This document shows positions 9,088-19,337 of a stretch of DNA of 64,000 nucleotides, piece by piece (positions within the stretch are counted from its first letter, which is position 1; every line of letters starts with the position of its first letter). A program made the position numbers and the translations under genes. The stretch lies in contig CANTUZ010000027.1 of NCBI GenBank assembly GCA_947846985.1, positions 4,416,403 to 4,480,402 on the forward strand, read 5' to 3'. The stretch is from Fratercula arctica. Lineage: Eukaryota; Chordata; Aves; Charadriiformes; Alcidae. Under the pieces are notes generated by a model, which worked only from the letters and a program-made list of their open reading frames with translations, did no database searches and was not told the origin of the DNA.

Positions 9088-10641
9088 CCTGTTGAATGAG
9101 ACAGGAGCCATGGTGATGGAGGATGCAGAGAAGGCGGAGTTACTGCATGCCTTCTTTGCTTTGGTCTTTACTGCTCGGCCCAGCCCTCAGGAGTCCCAAG
9201 CTTTGGGGAAAGTAACGGGGAAAGAGGAAGACTTCCCCTTGGTTGAGGAGGATCAAGTGAGAGATCAATTAGACATCCACAAGTCCATGGGTCTGGATGG
9301 GATGCACCCGAGAGTGCTGAGGGAGCTGGCGGAAGTCATTGCTGGGCCGTTCTCCATCATCTTTGAAAGCTCCTGGAGAACAGGCGAGGTGCCTGAGGAC
9401 TGGAGGAAAGCCAATGTCACTCCAGTCTTCAAAAAAGGCAAGAAGGAGGAGCTGGGGAACTACAGGCCAGTCAGCCTCACCTCCATCCCTGGAAAGATGA
9501 TGGAACAGCTCGTTCTGGGCGTCATCTCAAGGCATGTGGAGGTAAATAAAGCTATCAGAAGTAGTCAACAGTGGACAGTGGGGTGGATTGAAAACTGATT
9601 GAAAGACAGAGCTCAGAGGGTCATGATTAGGGGCACAGAGTCTAGTTGGAGGTCAGTGACAAGTGGTGTTCCCCAGGGGTCAGTACTGGGTCCAGTCCTG
9701 TTCAATATATTCATCAATGACCTGGATGAAGGGATGGAGCGCACCCTCAGCAAGTTTGCCGATGACACAAAGCTGGGAGGGGTGGCTGACACACCGGAAG
9801 GCTGTGCTGCCATACAGAGAGACCTGGACAGGTTGGAGATCTGGGCAGAGAGGAACCTTATGAAATTCAACAAGGGCAAGTGTAGGGTGCTGCACCTGGG
9901 GAGGAATACCCCCATGCACCAGTACAGGTTGGGGGCTGACCTGCTGGAGAGCAGCTCTGTGGAAAGAGACCTGGGAGTCCTGGTGGACAACAGGATGACC
10001 ATGAGGCAGCAATGTGCCCTTGTGGCCAAGAAGGCCAATGGCATCCTGGGGTGCATCAAGAAGAGTGTGGCCAGTAGGTCGAGGGAGGTCATCCTCCCCC
10101 TCTCCTCTGCCCTGGTGAGGCTGCACCTTGCGTACTGTGTCCAGTTCTGGGCTCCCCGGTTCAGGAAGGACAGGGAACTGCTGGAGAGGGTACAGCAAAG
10201 GGCTACCAAGATGATTAGGGGACTAGAACACCTCTCTTATGAGGAAAGGCTGAGGGACTTGGGTCTCTTCAGTCTGGAAACAAGATGGCTGAGGGGGGAT
10301 CTTATCAACGCTTATAAATACTTAAAGGGTGGGTGTCAGGAGGATGGGGCCAGGCTCTTTTCAGTGGTGCCCAGCGACAGGACAAGAGGTAATGGGCACA
10401 AACTTGAGCATAGGAAGTTCCACCTAAACATGAGGAGGAACTTCTTTACTTTGAGGGTGGCAGAGCGCTGGAACAGGCTGCCCAGAGAGGTGGTGGAGTC
10501 TCCTTCTCTGGAGACATTCAAAACCCACCTGCACACATTCCTGTGCAACCTGCTCTAGGTGACCCTGCTCTGGCAGGGGGGTTGGACTAGATGATCTCCA
10601 GAGGTCTCTTCCAACCCTATGATTCTATGATTCTATGATGC
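9088..10641 (+). mobile_element. CR1 LINE, 3' portion with RT pseudogene (left arm)
   Basis: CR1 non-LTR retrotransposon cut off by the gap at its left. The reverse transcriptase reading frame is recognisable. It contains VTSGVPQGS and the catalytic-type FADDTKL, a C-terminal domain with [20 protein letters not shown] and [14 protein letters not shown], and ends [13 protein letters not shown] with a stop at about 10558. A 3' UTR follows with tandem TGATTCTA ends. An in-frame TGA at about 9597, where relatives have Trp, splits the frame. A block of about 60 residues carrying GFTKGKSC and DFSKAFD, present in the spacer CR1, is deleted just before it. The element is dead. Confidence 0.93.
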
Positions 10642-10849
10642 TACTACGGTCTATGGGGTTGGTAAGACTCTTGAGTAACTTTTGGGCCATTTGGGAACTG
10701 CTTAGCAAGGCTTTGCAATAAAGCTGAATTCACTGCTTTTTTTTTTTCCTGTAGCAAGGCTTCACAATAAAGCAGAGTTAACCTTTTTTTCCTTTGTGTG
10801 GGCTCCGGTTTGTACGTTGGAATCTTTAAAAAAGAACCAGTTACATAAT
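10642..10849 (+). mobile_element. 3' part of an ERV LTR (left arm)
   Basis: This sequence directly precedes a retroviral primer-binding site and contains two near-duplicate strings TAGCAAGGCTTYRCAATAAAGC, giving two AATAAA polyadenylation signals about 60 bp apart. It ends GAACCAGTTACA, compatible with an LTR 3' terminus in CA plus a 4-bp spacer. The CR1 before it has replaced or interrupted the LTR 5' part, so the full LTR is not present. Confidence 0.6.
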
Positions 10850-10867
10850 TGGCGACGAGGGTGGGAT
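10850..10867 (+). promoter_or_regulatory. Retroviral primer-binding site, tRNA-Ser type
   Basis: TGGCGACGAGGGTGGGAT complements the 3' end of a vertebrate tRNA-Ser(GCT) (CCA plus acceptor and T stem) with about one mismatch. It lies 4 bp after a CA-ended LTR edge, as expected for minus-strand DNA priming. Serine priming is unusual and differs from the tRNA-Trp priming known for exogenous avian alpharetroviruses. Confidence 0.6.
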
Positions 10868-11361
10868 TCCAATACTACAAAGTGCTTATACACTTTTAAC
10901 TTCAAATGTAAAGAATTTCAACTAAGTAGGACTGAAAACTATATTCCTCGCTGTACATGTACATTACAATGGATAGAATGGAAGAAAAAATGGAATTATA
11001 GAATGTCTCATAATACAGGTTGAAGAGCTGCATTTTAAACTGTATATGATGATTGGTTTATGCTAACAGGTGAAATACTGATATCTTAAGCTTCAAATAC
11101 TACTTGTATCATCAAAGAAGTCATTATTTAACATCATTTTTGTGAGATAATTATGTTTCTTTAGCTGTGGTAATATGCAAATAGCTAACTGGATGACAGC
11201 AAATGACTATGCAATGTTAAAAAATGAAAAGCCTAAAGCTAACATTTCCCACTTTTAAAGGAAATACAGTGGGAAGGGCCACGGGTCCAGAAAACAAATT
11301 CACACTATGCTTTTAACAGAAATCTCACAGTCTGTGTTGCAAAAATATTACAGTAGAGATA
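10868..11361. other. ERV leader-like, non-coding
   Basis: AT-rich sequence following the primer-binding site. No open frame with retroviral features is visible. It is probably decayed leader/gag or unrelated sequence. Confidence 0.4.
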
Positions 11362-11560
11362 TGGACGGGGCTTGCTCAGTGGAGTGCACAGCCACACGAA
11401 GATTGCGCTGTCCCCCCCACAGTGAATAGTGGATGGGGCTTGGTCAGTGGGGTGCACGGCTGCACCAAGATCGCGCTGTCCCCCACACCGGTGAATAGTG
11501 GATGGGGCTTGGTCAGTAGAGAGCATAGCTGCCCCAAGATTGTGCCGTCCCTGTATGGGG
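11362..11560. repeat. 68-69-bp minisatellite, three copies (left arm)
   Basis: Three tandem copies of a 68-69-bp unit starting TGGATGGGGCTTGGTCAGTG, at 11362, 11430 and 11499, each ending in CTGTCCC-rich sequence and GTGAATAG. It lies between the primer-binding site and the env remnant. Confidence 0.9.
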
Positions 11561-11972
11561 GGGCCCATGGTCGGAGCATTGTCTCCCCGAGATAGAAGTG
11601 GTATTTTTGTATGTCTACTGTGTAAGTGTGTGTGGGTGCCAGCTTATACCTGCTGATCAGCATCTGTGATACTGTTTGTTTTTTGCTGTATGCAGTGTTG
11701 TTAGGTGACTCCGCTTGAGCAGGTGTTCTGCCCGGTGTGGTACTTTTCTCATACGCAACTAGGGCTGACACTCCATCAAGCAAAGAAGTTTGTATATACA
11801 CAATGTTTAGATGTAAGGTGAGCGCGCCCCAGGTAGATAGACCAGGATGGGCCGTAGAACCGATGGAAGTCCTGAAATATTGGGGGAGTTTTCACCAGCC
11901 AATACACTTACGCTCTCGGGAATGGCTCGCCCATGCAGGCGTATGGCTGGTTGTTTGTTGTTTGCCTATAAG

Positions 11973-12181
11973 GTTGATCGGGAAAAGGAGTTGAGACAAA
12001 ATTTATAGGATGCTCTGCAGGAAAATGAGAAACTTAAGGCTAAGCTCTTGTTGCAAAGGCAGACTTTTATGTCAGCCATAAGTGATAAGGAAAAAAAAAA
12101 ACAAAACGGCAGGAACAATTAGAAAGGAAATGTGCCGCGTTAGCACAAAAGTATGCCGTATGCGCTATGAGAAAGCGGCAA
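11973..12181 (+). pseudogene. Coiled-coil-like retroviral reading-frame remnant (left arm)
   Basis: A frame rich in Glu, Lys, Gln and Leu (for example ALQENEKLKAKLLLQRQ, then RQEQLERKCAALAQKYAV) looks like a coiled coil. It is broken by one TAG after RQNL and by a frameshift in a run of 11 A. Its position between the primer-binding site and env suggests a gag-region remnant, but no family could be named. Confidence 0.35.
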
Positions 12182-12814
12182 AAAAAAAAAAAAGAGAAAT
12201 AGGACACCTGGTTCAAAGCAGTATTGTAAAGATATGGTTTGGGTTTTTTTTTCTTTCTTTTCCTATATATATGTTTATTGCATGCCTTTGTAAACTACCC
12301 CGCAAGACTAAATGAACCCCAGCAGAAGCGGTCTCTTGAGTGAGGGGGTGAAATATGGGGAAGCAACGGAAGATTGGCGAGGAGGATTGTAAATATGCTC
12401 AAGGGACTAGCACCTGGGTGCTGGAAAACACATATATCACACTAATTGTTATTCAGTCTCGGGTGCTTGCAAGAAAAACACTTGCACTTAGATGACATAA
12501 GTCTGCGATGGACTCAGGGACACCTTATCTAGCCGCTGGAGAATCCTGGCCTGTTGTTGAAGAAGATCAAGGCACAGTGGGACAACTATGCCTAAATACC
12601 AGCAAGAACAGGGAGTCCGCGCCCGGTCTTGCTAACAAGGACTCTCTCGCTGCCAAGGATTCTTGATAACAAGGACTCCTTTGCTGCCAAGGATTCTTGA
12701 TAACAAGGACTCTCTCTCACTCCACTGTGCCCATTGAGCACATGGCCGTTGGCCTATATTTACTTTTGGGTAATGCCCCCACTTTGTATCACCAGCCCCC
12801 CCATACCAAAGATA
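12182..12814. other. Decayed ERV internal sequence with 34-bp repeats
   Basis: No intact frame. It includes an A run and T-rich tracts (12181-12270) and a short minisatellite (12631-12721, listed separately). Frames before and after it have retroviral flavour, so it is probably internal ERV sequence. Confidence 0.4.
12631..12721. repeat. 34-bp minisatellite, 2.7 copies (left arm)
   Basis: Units at 12631-12664, 12665-12698 and a partial one at 12699-12721, of the form GATAACAAGGACTCYYTYGC followed by TGCCAAGGATTCTT. The alternating CAAGGACTC and CCAAGGATTC strings suggest an older 17-bp sub-unit. Confidence 0.85.
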
Positions 12815-12973
12815 TTTGCAGGTGCATGCGTATGGTATCAAGCCCCAGGAGAAGTGGGGCCCATTGCAGCCGCAGTAGTGGCAGCCGATGACACACAGGC
12901 AGTTACAATAGCGGTACCAGGAGAAGCACAGTGGCTACGTGTGCCTGCTCAGCAATTACGGTGCAGAGATTAG
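12815..12973 (+). pseudogene. Retroviral pol/env-junction-like frame (left arm)
   Basis: An open frame ends QWLRVPAQQLRCRD and a stop at 12971-12973, just upstream of the env remnant. The position fits the end of pol (integrase C-terminus), but I cannot assign it firmly. Confidence 0.3.
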
Positions 12974-13327
12974 AAGGCTGGGGGGGGTGGGGGGGGAACT
13001 CTAACCATTTCTTCTGTTTATATCGTTGAATAGGTACCTGCAAACACACTACCTCCGTGATCAAAACATCTGTGTAACTCTGGCTAATGTGGCAGGACAA
13101 GATACGCTGTGTCTTAGCACAGCCACACCCCAAAATCCGTTCACGACATGCCTAAGTGGGAGTGCCGCTAACAACTAGTGAATTCAACATGACAACCCAG
13201 GGCACTGCCGCCAGCCCCGGCCTCCAGTCAGATGCAAGCATCATCAAAGTATGAGACAGCTGGCTCCCATATATTGGGGAGTCCCCTGCGTTACCGCCCC
13301 AGGAACTCCGCATTTTAGGAACGCTAA

Positions 13328-13819
13328 ATGCGGACCTATGCGGTTTGTTTTTTTTCCTTCTACATCAGTAGAAACAACACCACAGTCTCCTGGTGGGTCA
13401 ATGCCACCACCCCGTGGTACCAGAATAACACACAATGGTGTAATACTACTAGTCCAAATACCACAAAGAGTTACTCGACAGATATGACTCTCTCACCAGG
13501 ACTGTTTTTGATCTGTGGGGACCAGGTGTAGGCTGGAATTCACAAAGCAATTAAAGAAGGACCATGTACATTAGGCCGACAGACTATTTTTAATCCCAGT
13601 GTCACTGTAGCTTTATGGTTACAACAGAACCAAACATTACACCGACATCGACGTGATGTACATGCACTTCCCCCATACTGCAACGACCAAACTGAATTCT
13701 GGGGTCCTGCCAGGACCATAGCCGCATCCATTTTAGCCCCGGGAGTTGCCAGTGCACAAGCGTTGACGACCCTGAATAAACTTGGATGCTGGTTAGCCAA
13801 GTTTAATAATGCTACTAGT
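13328..13819 (+). pseudogene. env: env remnant: end of SU and start of TM (left arm)
   Basis: A single frame shows a glycosylation-rich surface-subunit stretch with several N-X-T/S sites (NNTT, NATT, NNT, NTT). It then shows GLFLICGDQ, a basic RHRR cleavage-type motif at about 13640, and a hydrophobic fusion-peptide-like region (ASILAPGVASAQAL) followed by NNATS. These features and their order fit the Env of avian alpharetroviruses. A TAG at 13529-13531, probably from TGG, interrupts the frame. Sequence upstream (about 13180-13330) is frame-shifted. The frame breaks at 13819/13820, where an LTR fragment begins. It is not functional. Confidence 0.75.
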
Positions 13820-14277
13820 TGTGGAATAATTATTAAGATGATCAAAAATACAGCATTGTTCACACATTAAGGAAAGGTACCCTGAGCCAACGGTTTGTCA
13901 AATTTTGACGAAATGCTGTCCCTTTGTGCGAACTTTGCTCATTATAATGTCATTATAATACCAAAACACACCTCCATCCCAAAGGCTACCCGCCTCCAAG
14001 GTGCGACCACTCCTCCTTGAGTCTGCGCCCTGAATTTTTCGTAAACTATGCCTTTAAATGTGAGGCGAGAAAATTTTACACCAATCATAATAAAGGTATT
14101 TATGACTAAAGTCACTCAAACTCCACCTTTAAGATAACAAATACTATAAAAATAGCCCAAGAAAGGGGGAATATCAGGGAAGAGACCATCGCGAACAAGT
14201 CGAAGAGAACTCCATCACTGACTTCCGGGATCAGTCGACGGACTGAGCCTTTCTTCCCCCTGTAGGGACGCCTTTGG
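13820..14277 (+). mobile_element. Partial LTR inside env (left arm)
   Basis: It starts TGTGGAATAATTA, exactly like the two solo LTRs (17749 and 26580), and carries the same U3 with TATAAAAATAG at about 14142. It lacks about 185 bp after AAGGAAAGGTA. It stops at GGACGCCTTTGG, precisely the point where the full LTRs continue with a splice donor (GG|GTAAGAC). The next base starts the remaining TM part of env. Confidence 0.8.
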
Positions 14278-14651
14278 CTCATGGACATGGTTGTCAAGAT
14301 TTTAAAGGATTGTGTTGTATGAATCTAAGTGACCACTCCAAATCCATCCATGCCCAGTTGCAAGAACTGCACAGACTGAACCAGCAACTTGTGGAGACCA
14401 CTGGGTGGAACCTGTTTGCTGGATGGACTTGGGGGTGGGGTTGGTTGAAGCAAATTATACTCATTGCCTGTGTGGAAGGAATTTGTCTGTTATGTTTAGT
14501 ATGCTGTTTGCTGTGTTTAATAAGCATTATACGATCAGTTGTAGATGCCGCTTTGCATTGTACCCTTGTACAAGTTGTAGAATACCGTCGTGTCCCAACT
14601 ACGGACCACAGGGTGGCATGTGCAAGGGATAATAGAGGATGGTCCGAGTGA
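14278..14651 (+). pseudogene. env: env remnant: TM ectodomain end and membrane anchor (left arm)
   Basis: The frame opens [19 protein letters not shown], containing the C-X6-CC motif of retroviral transmembrane subunits, in the sequence style of avian alpharetroviruses. It continues through an amphipathic [12 protein letters not shown] segment, a Trp-rich membrane-proximal region (GWTWGWGWL) and a long hydrophobic anchor rich in Leu, Cys and Ile, ending at TGA 14649-14651. About 40 residues between the preceding env part and this one are missing, replaced by the LTR fragment. Confidence 0.8.
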
Positions 14652-14877
14652 GACACGATGGAAAATTACTAGTTGAACCAAACCCAGTATACACGTTGGG
14701 AAAAAGGGACTCAGTACTGCTGCTGCAAAAACTATGTGTGTATCCATGAGAACCTGACCTTCAAAGAAGAAGATAACAAGAAGGGAGTACAACAATGTAG
14801 TCAGGTACCAGACAGCCGCTGTTAGCAAAGCTGGATCATGAGTCTGGTGAGGCTCGCTGCATGCGCTGGCCACGCGT
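14652..14877. other. Post-env ERV sequence
   Basis: Short non-coding stretch between the env stop and the next CR1, probably the 3' end of the retroviral internal region. No LTR start or polypurine tract is clear. Confidence 0.4.
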
Positions 14878-15589
14878 GGCTAGAAAGATGCCCAGCAGAA
14901 AAGGACCTGAGGGTGCTGGTGGACAGCCAGCTTAACACGAGCCAGCAGTGTGCCCAGGTGGCCAAGAAGGCCAACAGCATTCTGGCTTGTATCAGGAATA
15001 GCGTGGCCAGCAGGAGTAGGGAAGTGATCGTGCCTCTGTACTCGGCACTGGTGAGGCCTCACCTCGAGTACTGTGTTCAGTTCTGGGCCCCTCTGTACAA
15101 GAGGGACATTGAAGCGCTGGAGCGGGTCCAGAGGAGAGCTACCAAGCTGGGGAGGGGTCTGGAGACCAAGTCATATGAGGAGAGGCTGAGGGAGCTGGGC
15201 ATGTTTAGTTTGGAGAAGAGGAGGCTGAGGGGAGACCTCATTGCCCTCTACAACTACCTGAAAGGAGGGTGTAGAGAGGTGGGTGTTGGCCTCTTCTCCC
15301 AGGTGAATAATGACAGGACCAGAGGAAATGCTCTGAAGCTGTGGCAGGGGAGGTTTAGATTAGATATTAGGAAGAATTACTGTACTGAAAGAGTGGTCAG
15401 GCACTGGAACAGCCTGCCCAGGGAGGTGGCTGAGTCACCATCCCTAGAGGTATTTAAGAAACGTGTAGATGTGGCACTTCAGGGCATGCTCTAGTGACAG
15501 AGATTGTAGGGGGTTTTTTTGTGTGTGTATGGTTGGACTTGATGATCTCAAAGGTCCTTTCCAACCATGAAGATTCTATGATTCTATGA
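14878..15589 (+). mobile_element. CR1 LINE, 3' end with open RT C-terminus (left arm)
   Basis: 5'-truncated CR1. It keeps one uninterrupted frame for the C-terminal part of ORF2 ([18 protein letters not shown], then [20 protein letters not shown], ending VDVALQGML). A 3' UTR with GGTTGGACTTGATGATCTC follows, then the terminal GATTCTATGATTCTATG at 15572-15589. Confidence 0.95.
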
Positions 15590-15947
15590 AAACAAACTTG
15601 TTTTGTGCCTTGTCATATGTTCCAAGGTCTGAATTGTAAATGGACAGTGAAATAATGATTTGTTATAGAAGAGGACTGAACAAATTATAGAACTATGCAG
15701 ATGACCTAGAAGCCTCTTCTAACATCCAAGAAAGGTGGCAGGCCAGTCTAACACGTGATTAGATCATCATCATCTCACCTCTGACTCTGAAGGCTCAAAG
15801 GTCACTATCACAACTAAGAATCAGAAATATGTTGCCTAACCTCTGGGTTTGTTTTTTTTTTCCCTTTCTTTTTTAACCAAAGCATTTAAATCAGTGCCTT
15901 TCTTAGAAGGAAGAAGGTACTAGTGATCTCCTACTACTTCATCTGAA
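15590..15947. other. Unique intervening sequence
   Basis: AT-rich, with a T-rich tract at 15850-15872. Nothing recognisable. Confidence 0.4.
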
Positions 15948-16413
15948 GGGCAAGAAGGAGAATGCAGGGAACTATAGGCCAGTCAGCCTCACCTTGATCC
16001 CTGAGAAGGTGATGAACAGCTAATCTTGGAAGCACATTTCCAGGCACATGAAGGACAAGAAAAATCATCAAGAGCAGTCAGCAAGGACTCACCAAGGGGA
16101 AGTCATACTTGGCCAGCCTGATAGCCTTCTACAATGAAATGACTGGCCTAATAGATGAGGGGAGAGCAGTGGATATTGTCTACCTTGACTTCAGTAAGGT
16201 TTTTGACACTGTCTCCCATAAGATCCTCATAGAGAAGCTGATGAAGTATGGGTTGGATGAGTAGACAGTGGAGGTGGACTGAAAAACTGGCTGAATGGCT
16301 GGACCCAGAGGGTGGTGATCAATGGAACGAAGTCTAGTTGGAGGCCAGTAACTAGCAGTGTATCCCCGGGGTCATTACTGGGTTCAGTCCAGTTCAACAT
16401 CTTCATTAAGTTA
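15948..16413 (+). mobile_element. CR1 LINE fragment, RT core (left arm)
   Basis: Truncated at both ends. It covers the reverse transcriptase palm region corresponding to [14 protein letters not shown] and DFSKVFDTVSHKIL in a frame broken by several stops and shifts, and ends near the equivalent of SGVPQGS (AGCAGTGTATCCCCGGGGTC). Confidence 0.9.
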
Positions 16414-17748
16414 TAACACATATCACACGTCACACATAAACACAACATATACATACTATTCTTTGTATTCCCTCTGATGCTAGAAAAAGGTCTTTTAGTT
16501 ATCTATAATACATACAGCGAAAGCCTTCCAACTCCCAAGGGTACACACAATCATTTCATGGACAATTTTTAAGTGCCAAACTTTGTTTAAAATCCAAAAA
16601 GCATACTTCATTGTGCACCACTCACACGTTGCTTCACATAACCTTGCTAATACCTACTACAAGATTAATGTGAATGTAAATATTAATTGTCAAAAATATG
16701 AAAACAAGTTTTTATTTCTTAACATTCTGCTGTGGGATGGAACTCAGCTGACAAATTTACTTACAGAAATCCCTGAATAAAAACTTCTGATATTGACAGA
16801 GTTTTCTTTTTTTATTGGCCTGCCTGCAATTTTTTATGCCTTCATCTTTAATTATCAGCATCTGATGTTCAGTTACTGAGAACATTTGAACTCTAGTAAA
16901 ACAAGTGGATGACTATAACTGATTAATATCTCCACAAATCAAGTTTAGACATAAACATCTAAGCTAGAATCTTGGACCGTGTTTCTTTATCCATGGGTCA
17001 TTACAAGAAAAATCCTCACTGCACATACTGGAGGTAGAGACATGAAAAATCCTTCCCTCAAGTACATGGGAGAATGTGAACTAACATTCCTTTTAAAGGA
17101 CTGCACGTACCTGTGATCTGATGACTGGTAAAATGCTAATGGCAATGTTATCTTAGTTGTACTTCTCAAGGCCTGCTAAGACCTTGGTTTCACCTTGTAA
17201 AATAAAATTGAGATTATGCTCCTTTTACTTAGGCCATAATTTTGTGGGAGTTTTAAAAAAAAAAAAAATATCTTACATGATAACTCATGTACCTTTATAT
17301 GACACTGCAAAGAATAAAAAAAAGCATGAATGTGGAGAGAAAGGAAAAATCTGAGAAACCTAAGCTTGTGGCCTGGTGCTCGCAATTCACTGGCACAATG
17401 CTGCAACACCACAGCAATTGCTTTGATCTTCCTCCCTAGTTATTCCTCTTCCCTTTATAGAACCTCTGAAATGTCATTGCTACTGAGATGTGATTAAAAT
17501 ATATCCTAATACCTATAAATAGAAAAGTTGGTTCAAGTATTAATTCAGAATAAGTAAAGCATTTGGAAACTCACAGCAATATTCCTTTCCAACGGGAAGA
17601 GTCCTTCAGGAACAGACTGCTCCAGGCATTTTCCCTCACAGGGTCACAGGTCCTGTCAGAAAACCTGCTCCTGCATGGGCTCCTCTCCATGGACTGCAGC
17701 TTCCTTCAGAGCACATCCACCTGCTCCAGCATGGAGTCCATCACCAGC
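16414..17748. other. Unique AT-rich sequence
   Basis: No gene recognised. The last 170 bp (about 17580-17748) are a more GC-rich string with CTGCTCC and CATGGACTGCAGC motifs that looks like an old repeat fragment. The neighbouring solo LTR inserted at its end. Confidence 0.4.
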
Positions 17749-18916
17749 TGTGGAATAATTACTAAAATGGCCAAAAATACAGCATTGTTCACACATTAAG
17801 GAAAGGTATAAAATCAAAAGGCTTCTAAGGTAGAATACAGCCGCAGCTGGCATGCGAAGAATTCAACATCTGCGATTCCCTGTACAATATTGCTTGCAAA
17901 GCTACACAGGGGATGGAGCGGAATGTGACCTTCCATGGCCCTGCCCTGTGATATACAGCAGATATGGGAACAAGATGGTACTATGGAACCGATAAGCCGC
18001 ATACTTGCTACCGTGAGCCAACATTTTGTCAAATTTTGATGAAATGCTGTCCTTTGCGCGAACTTTGCTCATTATAATGTCATTGTAATACCAAAACACA
18101 CCTCCATCCCAAAGGCTACCCGCCTCCAAGGTGCGACCACTCCTTCTTGAGTCTGCGCCCTGAATTTTTCATAAACTATACCTTTAAATGTGAAGTGAGA
18201 GAATTTTACACCAATCATAATTAAAGTATTTATGACTAAAGTCACTCAAACTCCACCTTGAAGGTAAAAAATAGTATAAAAACAGCCCAAGAAAGGGGGG
18301 ATATCAGGGAGGACACCATCGTGAACAAGTCAGGGAGGACTCCATCACAGACTGCCTTTGACTTCCGGGACCAGTCAACGGACTAAGCCTTTCTCCCGCC
18401 CCATAGGGACGCCTGTGGGTAAGACTTAGACTATACCGAGTGCTTCCTCGGGGAACTTAGAAATTTCTCCAGAGAATCTCTTTCCTACATTTATAGCCAG
18501 GCTGTATTGTTTATAACTTTGTCACGCGTTTTGTATACTTAACAACATCTTTATTTGCACGTGCTTTGCAGACAGTGTATTTATCACCGGCGATCCTAAG
18601 AACCTATCTATCTGTTGTTTAAATAAACTGCACTGTTTAAGTAGCTAGTCGTTTCGGTTTCTCATTGAACGTGACCAAAGACTTGAGGGTGGCCGTGCTA
18701 GTTCATGAGCATGACTAGACTGAAGGTGCAGTCCACTATTAGTGTATCCAAATCATAACAGTTTAATATATTAAACGCGATTGGACTGATAGTGCTGAAT
18801 TGGGCATCACTCAGAATTTAAACCTAGCCGCACCTAGCCTCCCACCTCGGTGAGGAGTGTTAGAACGCAAGGGGGTTTATCTTCTGCCAAAACCGCTTTG
18901 TCCCTTTCACGCAACA
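17749..18916 (+). mobile_element. Solo LTR, 1,168 bp (left arm)
   Basis: It starts TGTGGAATAATTAC, ends ACGCAACA, and is flanked by the perfect 5-bp target duplication CCAGC (17744-17748 and 18917-18921). The U3 ends with a TATA box (TATAAAAA at about 18275). R contains a splice donor GG|GTAAGAC at 18418/18419 and AATAAA at 18622-18627, followed by about 290 bp of R/U5. No internal region is attached, so it is a solo LTR formed by recombination. A 5-bp duplication is more typical of ERVL-like or some ERVK-like elements than of 6-bp alpharetroviruses. Confidence 0.88.
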
Positions 18917-18921
18917 CCAGC

Positions 18922-19337
18922 TGCAGGGGAATCTCTGCTGTGGCACCTTGAATACCTCCTCCCCCTCCTTCTTCACTGACCTTGGTGTCTGCAGGGTGGT
19001 TTCTTGCACATTTTCTCACTCATCTCTCTCACAGCTACTGTGCAGCATTATTCACCCTTTCTTACATATGTTATCACAGAGGCGCCACCAGCTCTGACGA
19101 TTGGTTCAGCTTTAGCCAGCAGCAGGTCCATCTTGGAGCCATCTGAAATTGGCTGTGTCTGACATAGGGAGCACTGTCTGGTGTCTTCTCACAGAAGCCA
19201 CGCCTGCAGTCTTCCCCGCTAACAAAACCTTGCAAAATAAACCCAATACAATGATACATTCTTCCCCAAGATCACTGTTTTTTCACCCTTCTCCTCTGAG
19301 CGATACTCCACTGTGAGGGTGTGCTAGTCAGTCACAC
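18922..19337. other. Unique sequence
   Basis: Mixed base composition; no gene, repeat or RNA recognised. Confidence 0.4.

Noticed and set aside
13820..13880. env frame continuing into the string after TGTGG as genuine Env protein
   Set aside because: The same bases begin the solo LTRs at 17749 and 26580, so this is LTR sequence that happens to stay open for about 20 codons.
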